Shown in pieces: positions 17,344-25,081 of a DNA stretch of 64,000 bases. Source of the DNA: SIG565 sp045540055 (GTDB lineage Bacteria > Bacillota > Clostridia > Oscillospirales > Acutalibacteraceae); the NCBI GenBank assembly GCA_045540055.1, contig JAZQGO010000002.1, positions 6,276 to 70,275 on the forward strand, given 5' to 3'. A model generated the notes under the pieces. It saw nothing but the letters and a program-made list of their open reading frames with translations. It had not been told where the DNA came from and did no database searches. The translations under genes and the position numbers were made by a program. Position 1 is the first letter of the stretch. Each line of letters starts with the position of its first letter.

Positions 17344-19257
17344 ATGCATAACAAAAAATTCTATTTAACAACCGCCATCGCCTACACTTCACGCAAACCG
17401 CACATCGGCAATTCTTACGATATTGTTTTAGCCGATATGATCGCCAGATATAAGAGAATGATGGGCTATGACGTGTATTTTATGACCGGCTCTGACGAGC
17501 ACGGACAAAAAATCGAAGAGGCGGCTAAAGAGGCCGGCATATCCCCGAAGGAGTATGTTGACGGTGTTTCCGGGCAGATTAAGGATGTGTGGAACTGCCT
17601 TAACACATCGTACGATAAGTTTATCCGTACAACCGACGATGACCATGTAGCAGTTGTTAAAAAGATATTTAAAAAACTTTACGAACAGGGCGATATTTAT
17701 AAGGGACATTATGAGGGTAAATACTGCGTACCCTGCGAGTCCTTTTTCACCCCCTCGCAGTTAATTGACGGCAAATGCCCCGACTGTGGCAGAGACGTTA
17801 TTGATTCAAAGGAAGAAGCATATTTCCTGAAGCTTAGTAAATATCAGGATAAGCTTTTGAAATATTATGAAGAAAACCCCGATTTTATAAAGCCCGAATC
17901 ACGCAAAAATGAAATGATAAATAACTTCCTAAAGCCCGGCCTTTCGGACCTTTGCGTTTCGCGCTCCTCATTTACCTGGGGCGTACCGATTGACTTTGAT
18001 GACAAGCACATTATCTACGTTTGGATAGATGCTCTCTCTAACTATATTACGGGTATCGGTTACAACCCCGACGGAAGCAGTGAGCATTATAAAAAGAATT
18101 GGCCTGCCGATTTGCACGTTATCGGTAAGGATATTGTGCGTTTCCATACTATTTATTGGCCTATAATCCTGATGGCACTCGGCGAGCCGTTACCGAAGCA
18201 GGTGCTCGGTCATCCTTGGGTTTTATCGGGTGACGATAAAATGAGTAAATCTAAGGGTAACGTGCTTTATGCCGACGACCTTGTTAAGCGTTTTGGTGTT
18301 GATGCGGTAAGGTACTACCTGCTTAGTGAAATCCCCTACGCCCAGGACGGAACAATCACCTATGAAATGTTTATTAACCGCTTTAACAGCGACCTTGCAA
18401 ATACTCTCGGTAACCTTGTTAACCGCAGCATCGCAATGGCCAACAAATATTTCGGTGGCTCTGTTAAGGGTGAAAACACAGTAACAGAAGACTGTGATAA
18501 GGACTTAGTGAATGTTGCAAATGAAACAATCGCTAAGTATTACGAGCTTATGGACTCATACCACAACGCAGAATGTGCCGATTTAATTATGAACTTCGCC
18601 AAGCGTTGTAACAAGTACATTGACGAAACAACACCCTGGGCACTTGCTAAGGACGAAGCAAACAAGGCTCGTCTTGAGGCTGTGCTTTATAATCTGCTTG
18701 AATGTATACGAATTTTAAGCATTCTGCTCACACCCTTTATACCCGACAGTTGCGAAAGGATTGTACAGCAGTTGGGTTGTGAAGAAAAAACACTTGAATT
18801 GTTCGCCGTTAAGGAATATGCCGTAAATGAGGCGGTTGCCCTATTTGCAAGAATTGATACCGCGAAGGTTTTAGCCGAAATCGAAAAGGAGCTTGAGGCT
18901 AAACAGGCCGTAGTAGAAAACATTGCTACCGTAGCACAGATAGGTATTGAGGACTTCGCAAAGGTAGAACTCACCGTTGCAAAAATAATTAACTGTGAGC
19001 CTATCCCGAAGGCTAAAAAGCTATTGAAATTAACATTAGACGATGGTAGCGGTAAATACCGCATTGTTGCATCGGGCATCGCTAAATGGTATACCCCCGA
19101 TTCACTTATTGGCAAAAGCGTAATCGTTGTATCAAACCTTAAACCCGCAGTGCTGTGCGGTGTTGAGTCCAACGGTATGATTCTTGCCGCCGACGCAGGT
19201 GAGGATGTCAAGGTCATATTCGTAGACGATGTACCTGCAGGCAGTAAGGTAAGATAA
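17344..19257 (+). CDS. metG: Methionyl-tRNA synthetase
   Basis: Class I synthetase charging tRNA-Met. It has the HIGH-type motif PHIGNSY, a zinc knuckle (CVPCESFF then CPDCG), the ATP-binding KMSKSKGNV and an anticodon-binding helical domain. A C-terminal EMAP/TRBD tRNA-binding domain (about residues 535-637, IGIEDFAKVELTVAKI) is fused as in other Firmicutes. The stop overlaps the tatD start by one base (TAATG), implying translational coupling. Confidence 0.97.
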   Translation: MHNKKFYLTTAIAYTSRKPHIGNSYDIVLADMIARYKRMMGYDVYFMTGSDEHGQKIEEAAKEAGISPKEYVDGVSGQIKDVWNCLNTSYDKFIRTTDDDHVAVVKKIFKKLYEQGDIYKGHYEGKYCVPCESFFTPSQLIDGKCPDCGRDVIDSKEEAYFLKLSKYQDKLLKYYEENPDFIKPESRKNEMINNFLKPGLSDLCVSRSSFTWGVPIDFDDKHIIYVWIDALSNYITGIGYNPDGSSEHYKKNWPADLHVIGKDIVRFHTIYWPIILMALGEPLPKQVLGHPWVLSGDDKMSKSKGNVLYADDLVKRFGVDAVRYYLLSEIPYAQDGTITYEMFINRFNSDLANTLGNLVNRSIAMANKYFGGSVKGENTVTEDCDKDLVNVANETIAKYYELMDSYHNAECADLIMNFAKRCNKYIDETTPWALAKDEANKARLEAVLYNLLECIRILSILLTPFIPDSCERIVQQLGCEEKTLELFAVKEYAVNEAVALFARIDTAKVLAEIEKELEAKQAVVENIATVAQIGIEDFAKVELTVAKIINCEPIPKAKKLLKLTLDDGSGKYRIVASGIAKWYTPDSLIGKSVIVVSNLKPAVLCGVESNGMILAADAGEDVKVIFVDDVPAGSKVR

Positions 19258-20018
19258 TGGGTATGATATTTGATACCCACGCGCATTATGATGACACACG
19301 GTTTGACGGTGTGCGTGACGAAATGCTTATGTCTATGCCGCAAAAAAATGTCTGCGGCATCATAAACTGCGGCACCGACATTGCTTCTTCGAAAATTGCT
19401 ATCGAGTTAGCGGAAAAATATACCTATGTTTTTGCAGCGGTCGGCTATCATCCCGAATCGGTTGATAACGGCACCTGCTTTGACGAAAAGCAAATGCTTA
19501 AATTCATTAAGGAAAACAAGGTTGTCGCTATTGGCGAAATCGGGCTTGACTACTATTGGGATACAACCTTTAAGGAACATCAGCTCGACATGTTTGAAAG
19601 ACAACTACAGTTTGCCTTGGCACATTCGCTTCCTGTGATTATACACGACCGTGAGGCGCACGCCGACACCCTGCGACTTATAAAAAAATATAAACCGCGT
19701 GGCGTTTTGCACTGCTTTTCAGGCAGTGTCGAAATGGCAAAAGAGGTTGTCGATTTAGGGATGTATATAGGCATCGGTGGAGTTGTAACCTTTAAAAATT
19801 CAAAAAAAATTGTCGAGGTTATAAAAGAAATTCCGATTGAGCGCATTTTGCTCGAAACCGATGCGCCATATCTTGCGCCCGAGCCCTTTCGCGGTAAATT
19901 AAATCGCTCGGATTATATCGAGTTTGTGGCAAAAAAAATAGCCGAAATTAAAAATATCGGCTACGAGCAGGTACTCACACGAACGCTTGAAAACACAAAA
20001 AAATTGTTTAAAATTTGA
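19257..20018 (+). CDS. tatD: TatD family metal-dependent deoxyribonuclease
   Basis: TIM-barrel metallohydrolase of the TatD/YcfH family, a DNase with 3'-exonuclease activity in characterised members. Metal ligands appear in THAHYDD, GEIGLDYYW, IIHDREAH, HCFSGS and LETDAPYLAP. The 253-residue length is typical. It starts within the metG stop (TAATG); the metG-tatD pair is common in Firmicutes. Confidence 0.95.
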   Translation: MGMIFDTHAHYDDTRFDGVRDEMLMSMPQKNVCGIINCGTDIASSKIAIELAEKYTYVFAAVGYHPESVDNGTCFDEKQMLKFIKENKVVAIGEIGLDYYWDTTFKEHQLDMFERQLQFALAHSLPVIIHDREAHADTLRLIKKYKPRGVLHCFSGSVEMAKEVVDLGMYIGIGGVVTFKNSKKIVEVIKEIPIERILLETDAPYLAPEPFRGKLNRSDYIEFVAKKIAEIKNIGYEQVLTRTLENTKKLFKI

Positions 20019-20036
20019 AAAATACAAAACGAATAA

Positions 20037-20076
20037 ACCTCCGATTTCGGTAAACACTAATACCGAAATCGGAGGT
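20037..20076 (+). promoter_or_regulatory. Perfect 16-bp hairpin that hides a ribosome site
   Basis: Arms at 20037-20052 and 20061-20076 pair perfectly around an 8-base loop. The right arm ends in GGAGGT, which with the next bases forms an almost ideal ribosome site for the small gene at 20084. The stem is followed by GATTTTT, so it may also act as the tatD terminator. Either use would limit expression of the small gene unless the hairpin is opened. Confidence 0.7.
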
Positions 20077-20083
20077 GATTTTT

Positions 20084-20230
20084 GTGGATAACAATCAGAA
20101 CAAGAACAACAACAGCAATAACCAGAATAAAAACGACCAGAACAAGAACAACCAGAATAAAAACAATCAGAACAACAGCAATCAGAACAATAGCAATCAG
20201 AACAACAACCAAAACAGAAACAATTACTAA
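20084..20230 (+). CDS. Small Asn/Gln-rich protein
   Basis: A 48-residue frame starting at GTG 20084, 5 bases after GGAGGTGA. The product is almost entirely Asn and Gln with a few Lys and Ser (for example NQNKNNNSNNQNKND), with no membrane segment or signal peptide. It is bounded by the SD-hiding hairpin and by a strong terminator two bases after the stop. The repeat-like DNA could have arisen by slippage. I recognise no domain; the strong ribosome site and neat flanking signals favour a real gene. Confidence 0.6.
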   Translation: MDNNQNKNNNSNNQNKNDQNKNNQNKNNQNNSNQNNSNQNNNQNRNNY

Positions 20231-20231
20231 A

Positions 20232-20261
20232 AAATGCCCCGAAATTTCGGGGCATTTTTTT
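20232..20261. terminator. Bidirectional terminator
   Basis: A 26-base perfect palindrome (20232-20257, GCCCCGAAATTTCGGGGC core) with A and T runs on either side. It ends the small Asn/Gln gene on the forward strand and the ABC operon on the reverse strand. Confidence 0.85.
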
Positions 20262-21042
20262 ATAAAACTTTTGATAAAAATTCTTTAAGGCGCGGTGATT
20301 TTGGATTATTGAAAAATTCCTCGGGTGGTGCTTCTTCGGCGATAACGCCCTCGTCAACAAAGATTACCCTATCGGCAACCTCACGTGCAAAGCCCATTTC
20401 GTGAGTAACAACCACCATGGTCATACCTGAATTCGCCAACTCCTTCATAAGCTCGAGAACTTCACCAACCATTTCGGGGTCAAGCGCACTTGTCGGCTCA
20501 TCAAAAAGAATAACGTCGGGGTTCATAGCCAAGGCTCTGACAATGGCAACACGCTGTTTTTGACCGCCCGAAAGCTGTGACGGATATGCGTCTGCCTTGT
20601 CCTGAAGTCCGATTCGCTCGAGCAATTCCATTGCCTTTTTATAGGCTTCCTCTTTAATCTGCTTGGTGGTCTTACTAGCCTCAGCATCTGGATTTTTCAT
20701 TTTGAGCTTACGCATACGTTTTTTCTCAACGTATATCGGCGCTAACATAATGTTTTGAATAACGGTTTTATTGTTAAAAAGATTAAAATGCTGAAACACC
20801 ATTCCCATTTTTTGACGGTGGATATTGATATCGACCTTCATATCGGCAATGTCTACACCGTTAAAGAAAATGTTACCTGAGGTCGGGTCCTCCATACAGT
20901 TAAGGCAACGCAAAAATGTAGATTTACCCGAGCCCGATGCACCTATAACAACGACCTTTTCACCCTTATTGATATTAATGTTGATGCCCTTAAGCACCTC
21001 TAAAGAGCCGAAAGATTTTTTAAGATTAACGACCTGAATCAC
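20260..21042 (-). CDS. glnQ: Polar amino acid ABC transporter, ATP-binding subunit
   Basis: ATPase of a GlnQ/HisP-type importer. It has Walker A GASGSGKST (residues 33-41), a Q-loop, the signature LSGGQKQR, Walker B ILFDEPTSALDP and the His switch VVVTHEM. A basic insertion of about 30 residues lies between the Q-loop and the signature (EKKRMRKLKMKNPDAE), making it 260 residues rather than the usual 240. It overlaps the permease gene by 17 bases and is the last gene of the reverse operon. Confidence 0.95.
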   Translation of the reverse strand: MIQVVNLKKSFGSLEVLKGINININKGEKVVVIGASGSGKSTFLRCLNCMEDPTSGNIFFNGVDIADMKVDINIHRQKMGMVFQHFNLFNNKTVIQNIMLAPIYVEKKRMRKLKMKNPDAEASKTTKQIKEEAYKKAMELLERIGLQDKADAYPSQLSGGQKQRVAIVRALAMNPDVILFDEPTSALDPEMVGEVLELMKELANSGMTMVVVTHEMGFAREVADRVIFVDEGVIAEEAPPEEFFNNPKSPRLKEFLSKVL

Positions 21043-21736
21043 TTTTCCTCAGACTCCTTTCCATTAGCTTTACAAGACCGCTTATAATAAGTACAAGAAC
21101 AATGTAAATTATTGCCATAACAAGATACGGTACCATAAATTCATAACTGTTTGAACCGATACGGTTAAATGCAACATATAGGTCGAGTGCGCCTACGAAG
21201 CTTACAACCGAGGTCTCTTTTATAAGGGTTATAAACTCGTTACCTAGGGTCGGCAATATGTTTTTAATTGCCTGCGGAATAACTATTGACAGCATAGTCT
21301 TTGAGAACGGGAGTCCCATAGCTCTGCCGCCCTCCATTTGACCGGGGTCGACTGACAGAATGCCGCCGCGCATTATTTCGGATATGTATGCGCCGGAGTT
21401 TAGTCCGAACACTGCAGTTGCAACCGTTACGGACGGCAAATTTATATTCATCAGAGGCAGTGCAACATAATATGATAAAAGCAACTGCACAACCATAGGT
21501 GTGCCTCTGAAAAAGGCGACGTAGAAGGTACATATACCATTTAAAACTCTTGGAAGCAGTTTATATTTAGGCAACACTCTTACAACCGCAATAAGCGTAC
21601 CGATAACTATACCGATAACAAGACCTAAAACGGCAATTTGCAAGGTGTTTTGAAGACCTGTTAAAACCTCTTTATAACCGCCTTTATCGATAAAAACCTC
21701 AATAAAGCGTTCAATTTTTAAACCAAAATTACCCAT
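21026..21736 (-). CDS. Polar amino acid ABC transporter, permease
   Basis: A 236-residue HisM/GlnP-type membrane subunit. About five hydrophobic helices are visible. The conserved cytoplasmic EAA-type loop reads GGRAMGLPFSKTMLSIVIPQ, which contacts the ATPase. It includes AFFRGTPMVVQLLL, typical of the family. It lies between the binding-protein gene and glnQ. The gap to the upstream binding protein contains a stem-loop. Confidence 0.94.
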   Translation of the reverse strand: MGNFGLKIERFIEVFIDKGGYKEVLTGLQNTLQIAVLGLVIGIVIGTLIAVVRVLPKYKLLPRVLNGICTFYVAFFRGTPMVVQLLLSYYVALPLMNINLPSVTVATAVFGLNSGAYISEIMRGGILSVDPGQMEGGRAMGLPFSKTMLSIVIPQAIKNILPTLGNEFITLIKETSVVSFVGALDLYVAFNRIGSNSYEFMVPYLVMAIIYIVLVLIISGLVKLMERSLRKSDSGR

Positions 21737-21756
21737 AAAAAATTCCCTCAGGATAA

Positions 21757-21786
21757 CAATAGCCTCACCTTACGGTGAGGTTATTG
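21757..21786 (-). promoter_or_regulatory. Intercistronic stem-loop in the ABC operon
   Basis: A 13-bp stem with one G-U pair (21757-21769 with 21774-21786) lies between the binding-protein and permease genes. There is no immediate T-run. Such loops often protect the upstream message and raise binding protein over permease; that role is inferred. Confidence 0.6.
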
Positions 21787-21809
21787 CTAAAAATATAATT
21801 TACTTATAA

Positions 21810-22658
21810 TTATGCTACTTCGTTGATAGCGTCAACAATAAACTTAGCGGGGTCAGAGTCAATGATAACGTAGTTAATGTTACCGTTGATAAGGTCTTGA
21901 ACTGCGAGTGAGCCTGAACCGTAGCCCTTGCCCTCTACGTTGTAGCCATCGAAGCCCCACTCAGCATCACCCTCAACATAAAGGCCGCCTGTTGTACCGT
22001 TTTGATAGCCGATTTTTGTTGACTTGTCGAAGCCCTTAAGAATTGCAACAACTTCGTCGGTTGTCTTGCAGGCGTCAAATGTTGTGTCGTCGCCCTTAAC
22101 GATGAGCTTCTGGTTAGCCTTGTAATATGAGGTTGAGAATGTAACGTACTCTTCTCTCTCAGCATTAACGGTAAGACCTGCCATAGCGATATCGCATTTG
22201 TGCTGACCAACAGTTAAGCAAACAGCATCAAATTCCATATCCTTAATTACAAGCTCTTGACCGAGATAGTCGGCTAAAAGCTTAGCAATTTCCATATCGA
22301 TGCCATAGAAGCTGTCGCCCTCTTTATACTCAAAGGGAGCAAACTGTGCGTTTGTTGCAACAACGAGCTGCTCTTTTGAAGCATCTTCCTTAGCAGAAAC
22401 TACTGCTGTGGGCTCGCCATCGCCAAAGTACTTGTCGCAAATAGTGTCGAATGTGCCATCCTTCTTAATCTTGTCAACAAACTCGTTTACCTTTGTAAGA
22501 AGCTCGGGCTGATTCTTGTCGACACCGAATGCGTAATCCTCTTCGGTAAGATTGATGTCGATAATCTTTACCTTTGCTGCGGCGGGCTTGTTACCGCAAC
22601 CGGCAAAACAAGCAACTACCAACAAAATTGCTAAACTCAATGCTAATAATTTTTTCAT
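21810..22658 (-). CDS. Amino acid ABC transporter lipoprotein, circularly permuted binding protein
   Basis: Extracellular binding lipoprotein of 282 residues, for glutamine or another polar amino acid. A signal peptide ends in a lipobox with Cys21 (CFAGC). The order of parts is unusual. Residues 29-82 (LTEEDYAFGVDKNQ, ELLTKVNEFVDKIKKDGTFD, DKYFG) match the segment that normally closes the C-terminus of this fold. The normal N-lobe start (LVVATNAQFAPFEYKEGD) comes only at residue 98. The protein then stops at VIIDSDPAKFIVDAI, where that closing segment would follow. This is a circular permutation, not a truncation. ATG 22658 follows GGAGG; a longer open frame upstream has no ribosome site. Confidence 0.88.
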   Translation of the reverse strand: MKKLLALSLAILLVVACFAGCGNKPAAAKVKIIDINLTEEDYAFGVDKNQPELLTKVNEFVDKIKKDGTFDTICDKYFGDGEPTAVVSAKEDASKEQLVVATNAQFAPFEYKEGDSFYGIDMEIAKLLADYLGQELVIKDMEFDAVCLTVGQHKCDIAMAGLTVNAEREEYVTFSTSYYKANQKLIVKGDDTTFDACKTTDEVVAILKGFDKSTKIGYQNGTTGGLYVEGDAEWGFDGYNVEGKGYGSGSLAVQDLINGNINYVIIDSDPAKFIVDAINEVA

Positions 22659-22691
22659 TGTTTTTCCTCCATTTAAAAATGTTGTGCATAT

Positions 22692-22720
22692 AATATAACA
22701 CACCTTCCATAAAAATGCAA
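22692..22720 (-). promoter_or_regulatory. Promoter of the ABC operon
   Basis: TTGCAT (22720-22715), 17 bases, then TATATT (22697-22692), upstream of the binding-protein start on the reverse strand. Confidence 0.65.
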
Positions 22721-22846
22721 GTGTTTCGCATAAAAATTATTGTTTTTTTGAATTTTTATGCAATTCGACTATCGTTGAGGCATAATTATGCAATTATATG
22801 CGCAAAATATGCATATTTCAAAATGTTTTTTCGTAACAAACAGCTC

Positions 22847-22875
22847 TTGACCGTCGGTCGAATTTATGTTATACT
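22847..22875 (+). promoter_or_regulatory. Promoter of smpB
   Basis: TTGACC (22847-22852), a 17-base spacer, and TATACT (22870-22875), about 35 bases before the smpB start. Confidence 0.8.
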
Positions 22876-22910
22876 AATCTACCACCCGAAAATATAAAGG
22901 AGGGATAACG

Positions 22911-23369
22911 GTGGATAACACAAAAACCATAGCCACAAATAAAAAGGCGTTTCACGATTATTTTGTGCTTGAATCGTATGAAGCCGGTATCGCTCTGTCG
23001 GGTACCGAAATTAAGTCGATACGGCGCGGCGGCGTTAATCTTAAGGACGCTTGGTGCAGTGTCGATGCCGGTGAAATGATTATAAAGCAGATGCACATAA
23101 GTCCCTACGAACAGGGCAACATATTTAATAAGCCACCCACAAGAAATCGCAAGCTGCTTTTACACAAAAAAGAAATTATGCGTCTGCTCGGTCTTGTGCA
23201 GCAGCAGGGTATATCGCTCATCCCCTTGTCGCTGTATTTCAAAGGCTCGCTGGTTAAGGTACAGCTTGGTGTCTGCAAGGGTAAAAAGCTTTATGACAAG
23301 CGTGCGGTCGAAGCGCAAAAATCTGCCAATCGCGACATTCAACGTGCAATTAAAGAAAGTAATCAGTAA
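22911..23369 (+). CDS. smpB: SsrA-binding protein SmpB
   Basis: Binds tmRNA and acts with it in ribosome rescue. The 152-residue OB-fold protein has GIALSGTEIKSIR, SPYEQGNIFN and a C-terminal KKLYDKRAVEAQKS tail, which in this family reaches into the decoding site. It starts with GTG at 22911, 6 bases after AAGGAGGG. The tmRNA gene follows after 36 bases, so both partners of the system lie together. Confidence 0.97.
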   Translation: MDNTKTIATNKKAFHDYFVLESYEAGIALSGTEIKSIRRGGVNLKDAWCSVDAGEMIIKQMHISPYEQGNIFNKPPTRNRKLLLHKKEIMRLLGLVQQQGISLIPLSLYFKGSLVKVQLGVCKGKKLYDKRAVEAQKSANRDIQRAIKESNQ

Positions 23370-23405
23370 TATCACTATTCACTATTACCTATTGCTTCAA
23401 TATAC

Positions 23406-23753
23406 GGGGGCGTAAAGGTTTCGACAGGGATTTTGAACTAATGTAAGCGGGTAGCGGTGTGGGACCGCTTTAAAACTCACAACTTTTAAAAATAACTGAC
23501 AAAAATACAGTTGCTTTAGCTGCCTAATTAGGCGGCTCATCCGACTACTGAGTACCGCGGCGGTAGAAGGGTGTCATTTAGCGGTGAACATGAATGTGTG
23601 AGAGCCTTGTAGCACATCACGAACTAAAGGCTACCGAAGTTGCAAAGTTGTTGCTTAATTTGCAGTCAAGGGAATACTTTTAAGCAACTTCACCCGAAGA
23701 AAGCGTTAGGAATAGATTTTTGGACAGGGGTTCGACTCCCCTCGCCTCCACCA
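23406..23753 (+). ncRNA. ssrA: Transfer-messenger RNA (tmRNA)
   Basis: One-piece tmRNA. The 5' end GGGGGCGTAAAGGTTTCGAC and 3' end GGTTCGACTCCCCTCGCC... form the tRNA-like acceptor (7 bp, GGGGGCG with CGCCTCC) and T arm, with CCA encoded at 23751-23753. The tag frame ends GAC AAA AAT ACA GTT GCT TTA GCT GCC TAA (23498-23527), giving DKNTVALAA. The usual Ala resume codon is not evident; the codons before are ATA and ACT. The stop lies inside a hairpin, as in other tmRNAs. Confidence 0.95.
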
Positions 23754-23756
23754 AAA
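23732..23756 (+). repeat. tmRNA 3' end, first copy of 25-bp direct repeat
   Basis: The last part of the T arm and acceptor of ssrA plus AAA. It is repeated exactly at 23938-23962. Tyrosine recombinases often use this part of ssrA as an attachment site. Confidence 0.8.
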
Positions 23757-23760
23757 AAAT

Positions 23761-23794
23761 GAGAGCATCGTCGCAAGATGGTGCTCTCTTTTTT
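23761..23794 (+). terminator. Terminator of ssrA
   Basis: A 12-bp stem with two G-U pairs (23761-23772 with 23777-23788), GCAA loop, then six T. Confidence 0.85.
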
Positions 23795-23937
23795 AGTTTG
23801 TTGCAAGGGAGTCAAACCCGAGAGGGTTTGGGCGTTAAGAAAACAGTCCGGTGGACTGTTTTTAGCACAAAGCGGTGAAGTCCGGTACCGAACGCAGCGC
23901 GTTGGGTGGACAAGCCATTAGTATGCGAAGCAGACGG

Positions 23938-23962
23938 TCGACTCCCCTCGCCTCCACCAAAA
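23938..23962 (+). repeat. Duplicated tmRNA 3' end, possible attachment-site scar
   Basis: An exact second copy of 25 bases from the ssrA 3' end, 206 bp downstream. The 180 bp between contain a perfect hairpin followed by T (AACAGTCC with GGACTGTT, near 23842-23863) and no convincing gene. It fits the att remnant of a lost island or a small element carrying its own copy of the target end. Confidence 0.6.
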
Positions 23963-23980
23963 TGGAAAATGTCACCGACA

Positions 23981-24023
23981 TGATATGCACCCCAAAAGTT
24001 AGACGCTTTTGGGGTGCATATCA
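23981..24023. repeat. Perfect palindrome resembling joined insertion-sequence ends
   Basis: Arms of 18 bases (23981-23998 and 24006-24023) pair perfectly around 7 bases. The arm begins TGATATGCACCCCAAAAG and continues TTAGAC, which resembles the ends of IS3-type elements. No transposase lies between the arms, so it is a palindrome derived from, or mobilised like, such an element. It could also serve as a terminator for the reverse gene that follows. Confidence 0.5.
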
Positions 24024-24042
24024 GTTGCAAGTCTTATTTATT

Positions 24043-24459
24043 TTATCTCAACCTTTCGTTAAGCTTCTGGCTTGAAGCTTTAAGGATGAAATACACTGTA
24101 AACCATATGACAAAATATAAAATCACAAAAATCGCGGTGAATATAAGTATTACATTAAGGTCAAAGGGTATCCAAGTGTTTAGCAGATAACAGCCCACAT
24201 AGGCTACATACAATAGTACGAAATGGCACAAAAGCGACCTGCACACCGACCAATGCTCAATCTGATTGAAGACACTCACTCCCGCCTGAATAAAGGCAAG
24301 AAAATAAACCGACACCACTCCTACAAGCACCTGAGTTGCATCAAGCGTAAAGCCCTCAATCGTTTTTGACAATATATAATATACAACGCTCAAGACAATC
24401 GGGCCAAGCCCCGAAAACACAAAGCCTCTGTGTAAAAACTCCTTTAAATATTTATTCAT
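24043..24459 (-). CDS. DUF3021 family membrane protein
   Basis: A 138-residue protein with four hydrophobic helices and short loops, matching the DUF3021 family that is usually encoded beside LytTR regulators. The start ATG 24459 comes one base after the stop of the LytTR gene (TAGTATG), so the two are translationally coupled. The function of the family is not established; the pairing suggests a membrane partner or target of the regulator. Confidence 0.8.
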   Translation of the reverse strand: MNKYLKEFLHRGFVFSGLGPIVLSVVYYILSKTIEGFTLDATQVLVGVVSVYFLAFIQAGVSVFNQIEHWSVCRSLLCHFVLLYVAYVGCYLLNTWIPFDLNVILIFTAIFVILYFVIWFTVYFILKASSQKLNERLR

Positions 24460-24460
24460 A

Positions 24461-24889
24461 CTATAAACCCAACCTTTCTTTAACATTCTTTAATTGCCGA
24501 CGCGAAATATAGTCGGTATAACCATTTTTAAGTGTAATTTTCATTGAACCTCGAAAAGACGCATCAAACCGCTCAATTTTTGTGATACCAACGATGCAAG
24601 ACTGATTTATCTTGATAAATTTATCACCACACAGCCGTTCTAACTCATAGAGTCGACACCTCATTCGAAGCTTTTCGTTTTGTGTGGTAGCGTAGACTTT
24701 GTTATCCTCTACCGTAAAACAATATATATCGGTTAAATTGAGTTTAACGGTCTGGGTATCGTTATATCCTATCAGCTCTAAATCACTCTCGACCATCTGC
24801 TCTATTGCGCTTATCAGCGCGTTCTTTTCGTGAGTATATATGATTATTTCTTCGTCACGCTCTTTATCAATTATGACACTTAATTTCAT
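24461..24889 (-). CDS. LytTR-type transcriptional regulator
   Basis: A 142-residue regulator with a short N-terminal segment and a C-terminal LytTR DNA-binding domain. The domain shows DIYCFTVEDNKVYA, FIKINQSCIVGITKI and YISRRQLKNVKERLG. There is no receiver domain, as in many stand-alone LytTR regulators paired with DUF3021. Start ATG 24889 is 6 bases after GGAGG; the frame extends further without a ribosome site. Autoregulation of the pair is likely by analogy. Confidence 0.88.
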   Translation of the reverse strand: MKLSVIIDKERDEEIIIYTHEKNALISAIEQMVESDLELIGYNDTQTVKLNLTDIYCFTVEDNKVYATTQNEKLRMRCRLYELERLCGDKFIKINQSCIVGITKIERFDASFRGSMKITLKNGYTDYISRRQLKNVKERLGL

Positions 24890-25040
24890 ATGAACCCTCC
24901 TTTGAGTACATATTAGCATTCGATTTTTTGAATTTCAATACTATAAAAGTGTTTGGTAGCAAACACAGATGTATGCGGTAAAATTATAAAAAACGACGAT
25001 ATTACATTTTTAATTTAGGATCCGGTATTGTGAAATTATG

Positions 25041-25081
25041 GGAATAAAAAAATAAGCCCGTCGGGCTTATTTTTTTATTCC
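25041..25081. terminator. Bidirectional terminator near the PAP2 gene end
   Basis: Twenty-base arms (25041-25060 and 25062-25081) pair perfectly, with a GCCCG/CGGGC centre and A7/T7 flanks, so it works on either strand. It overlaps the last codons of the PAP2 gene. Confidence 0.85.

Noticed and set aside
18687..19343. 218-codon reverse frame
   Set aside because: Antisense to the end of metG and start of tatD, both firmly assigned.
20084..20230. CRISPR-like regular repeats
   Set aside because: The repeats are in-frame Asn/Gln codons without constant repeat and spacer lengths; no cas gene is in the window.
20082..20360. Overlapping frames on both strands of the Asn/Gln gene
   Set aside because: They are Thr/Arg- or Cys/Ser-rich translations of the same repetitive DNA and lack the strong ribosome site used by the GTG 20084 frame.
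23812..24030. 72-codon reverse frame after tmRNA
   Set aside because: It crosses the duplicated tmRNA tail and the IS-end palindrome; it is a translation of repeats, not a gene.
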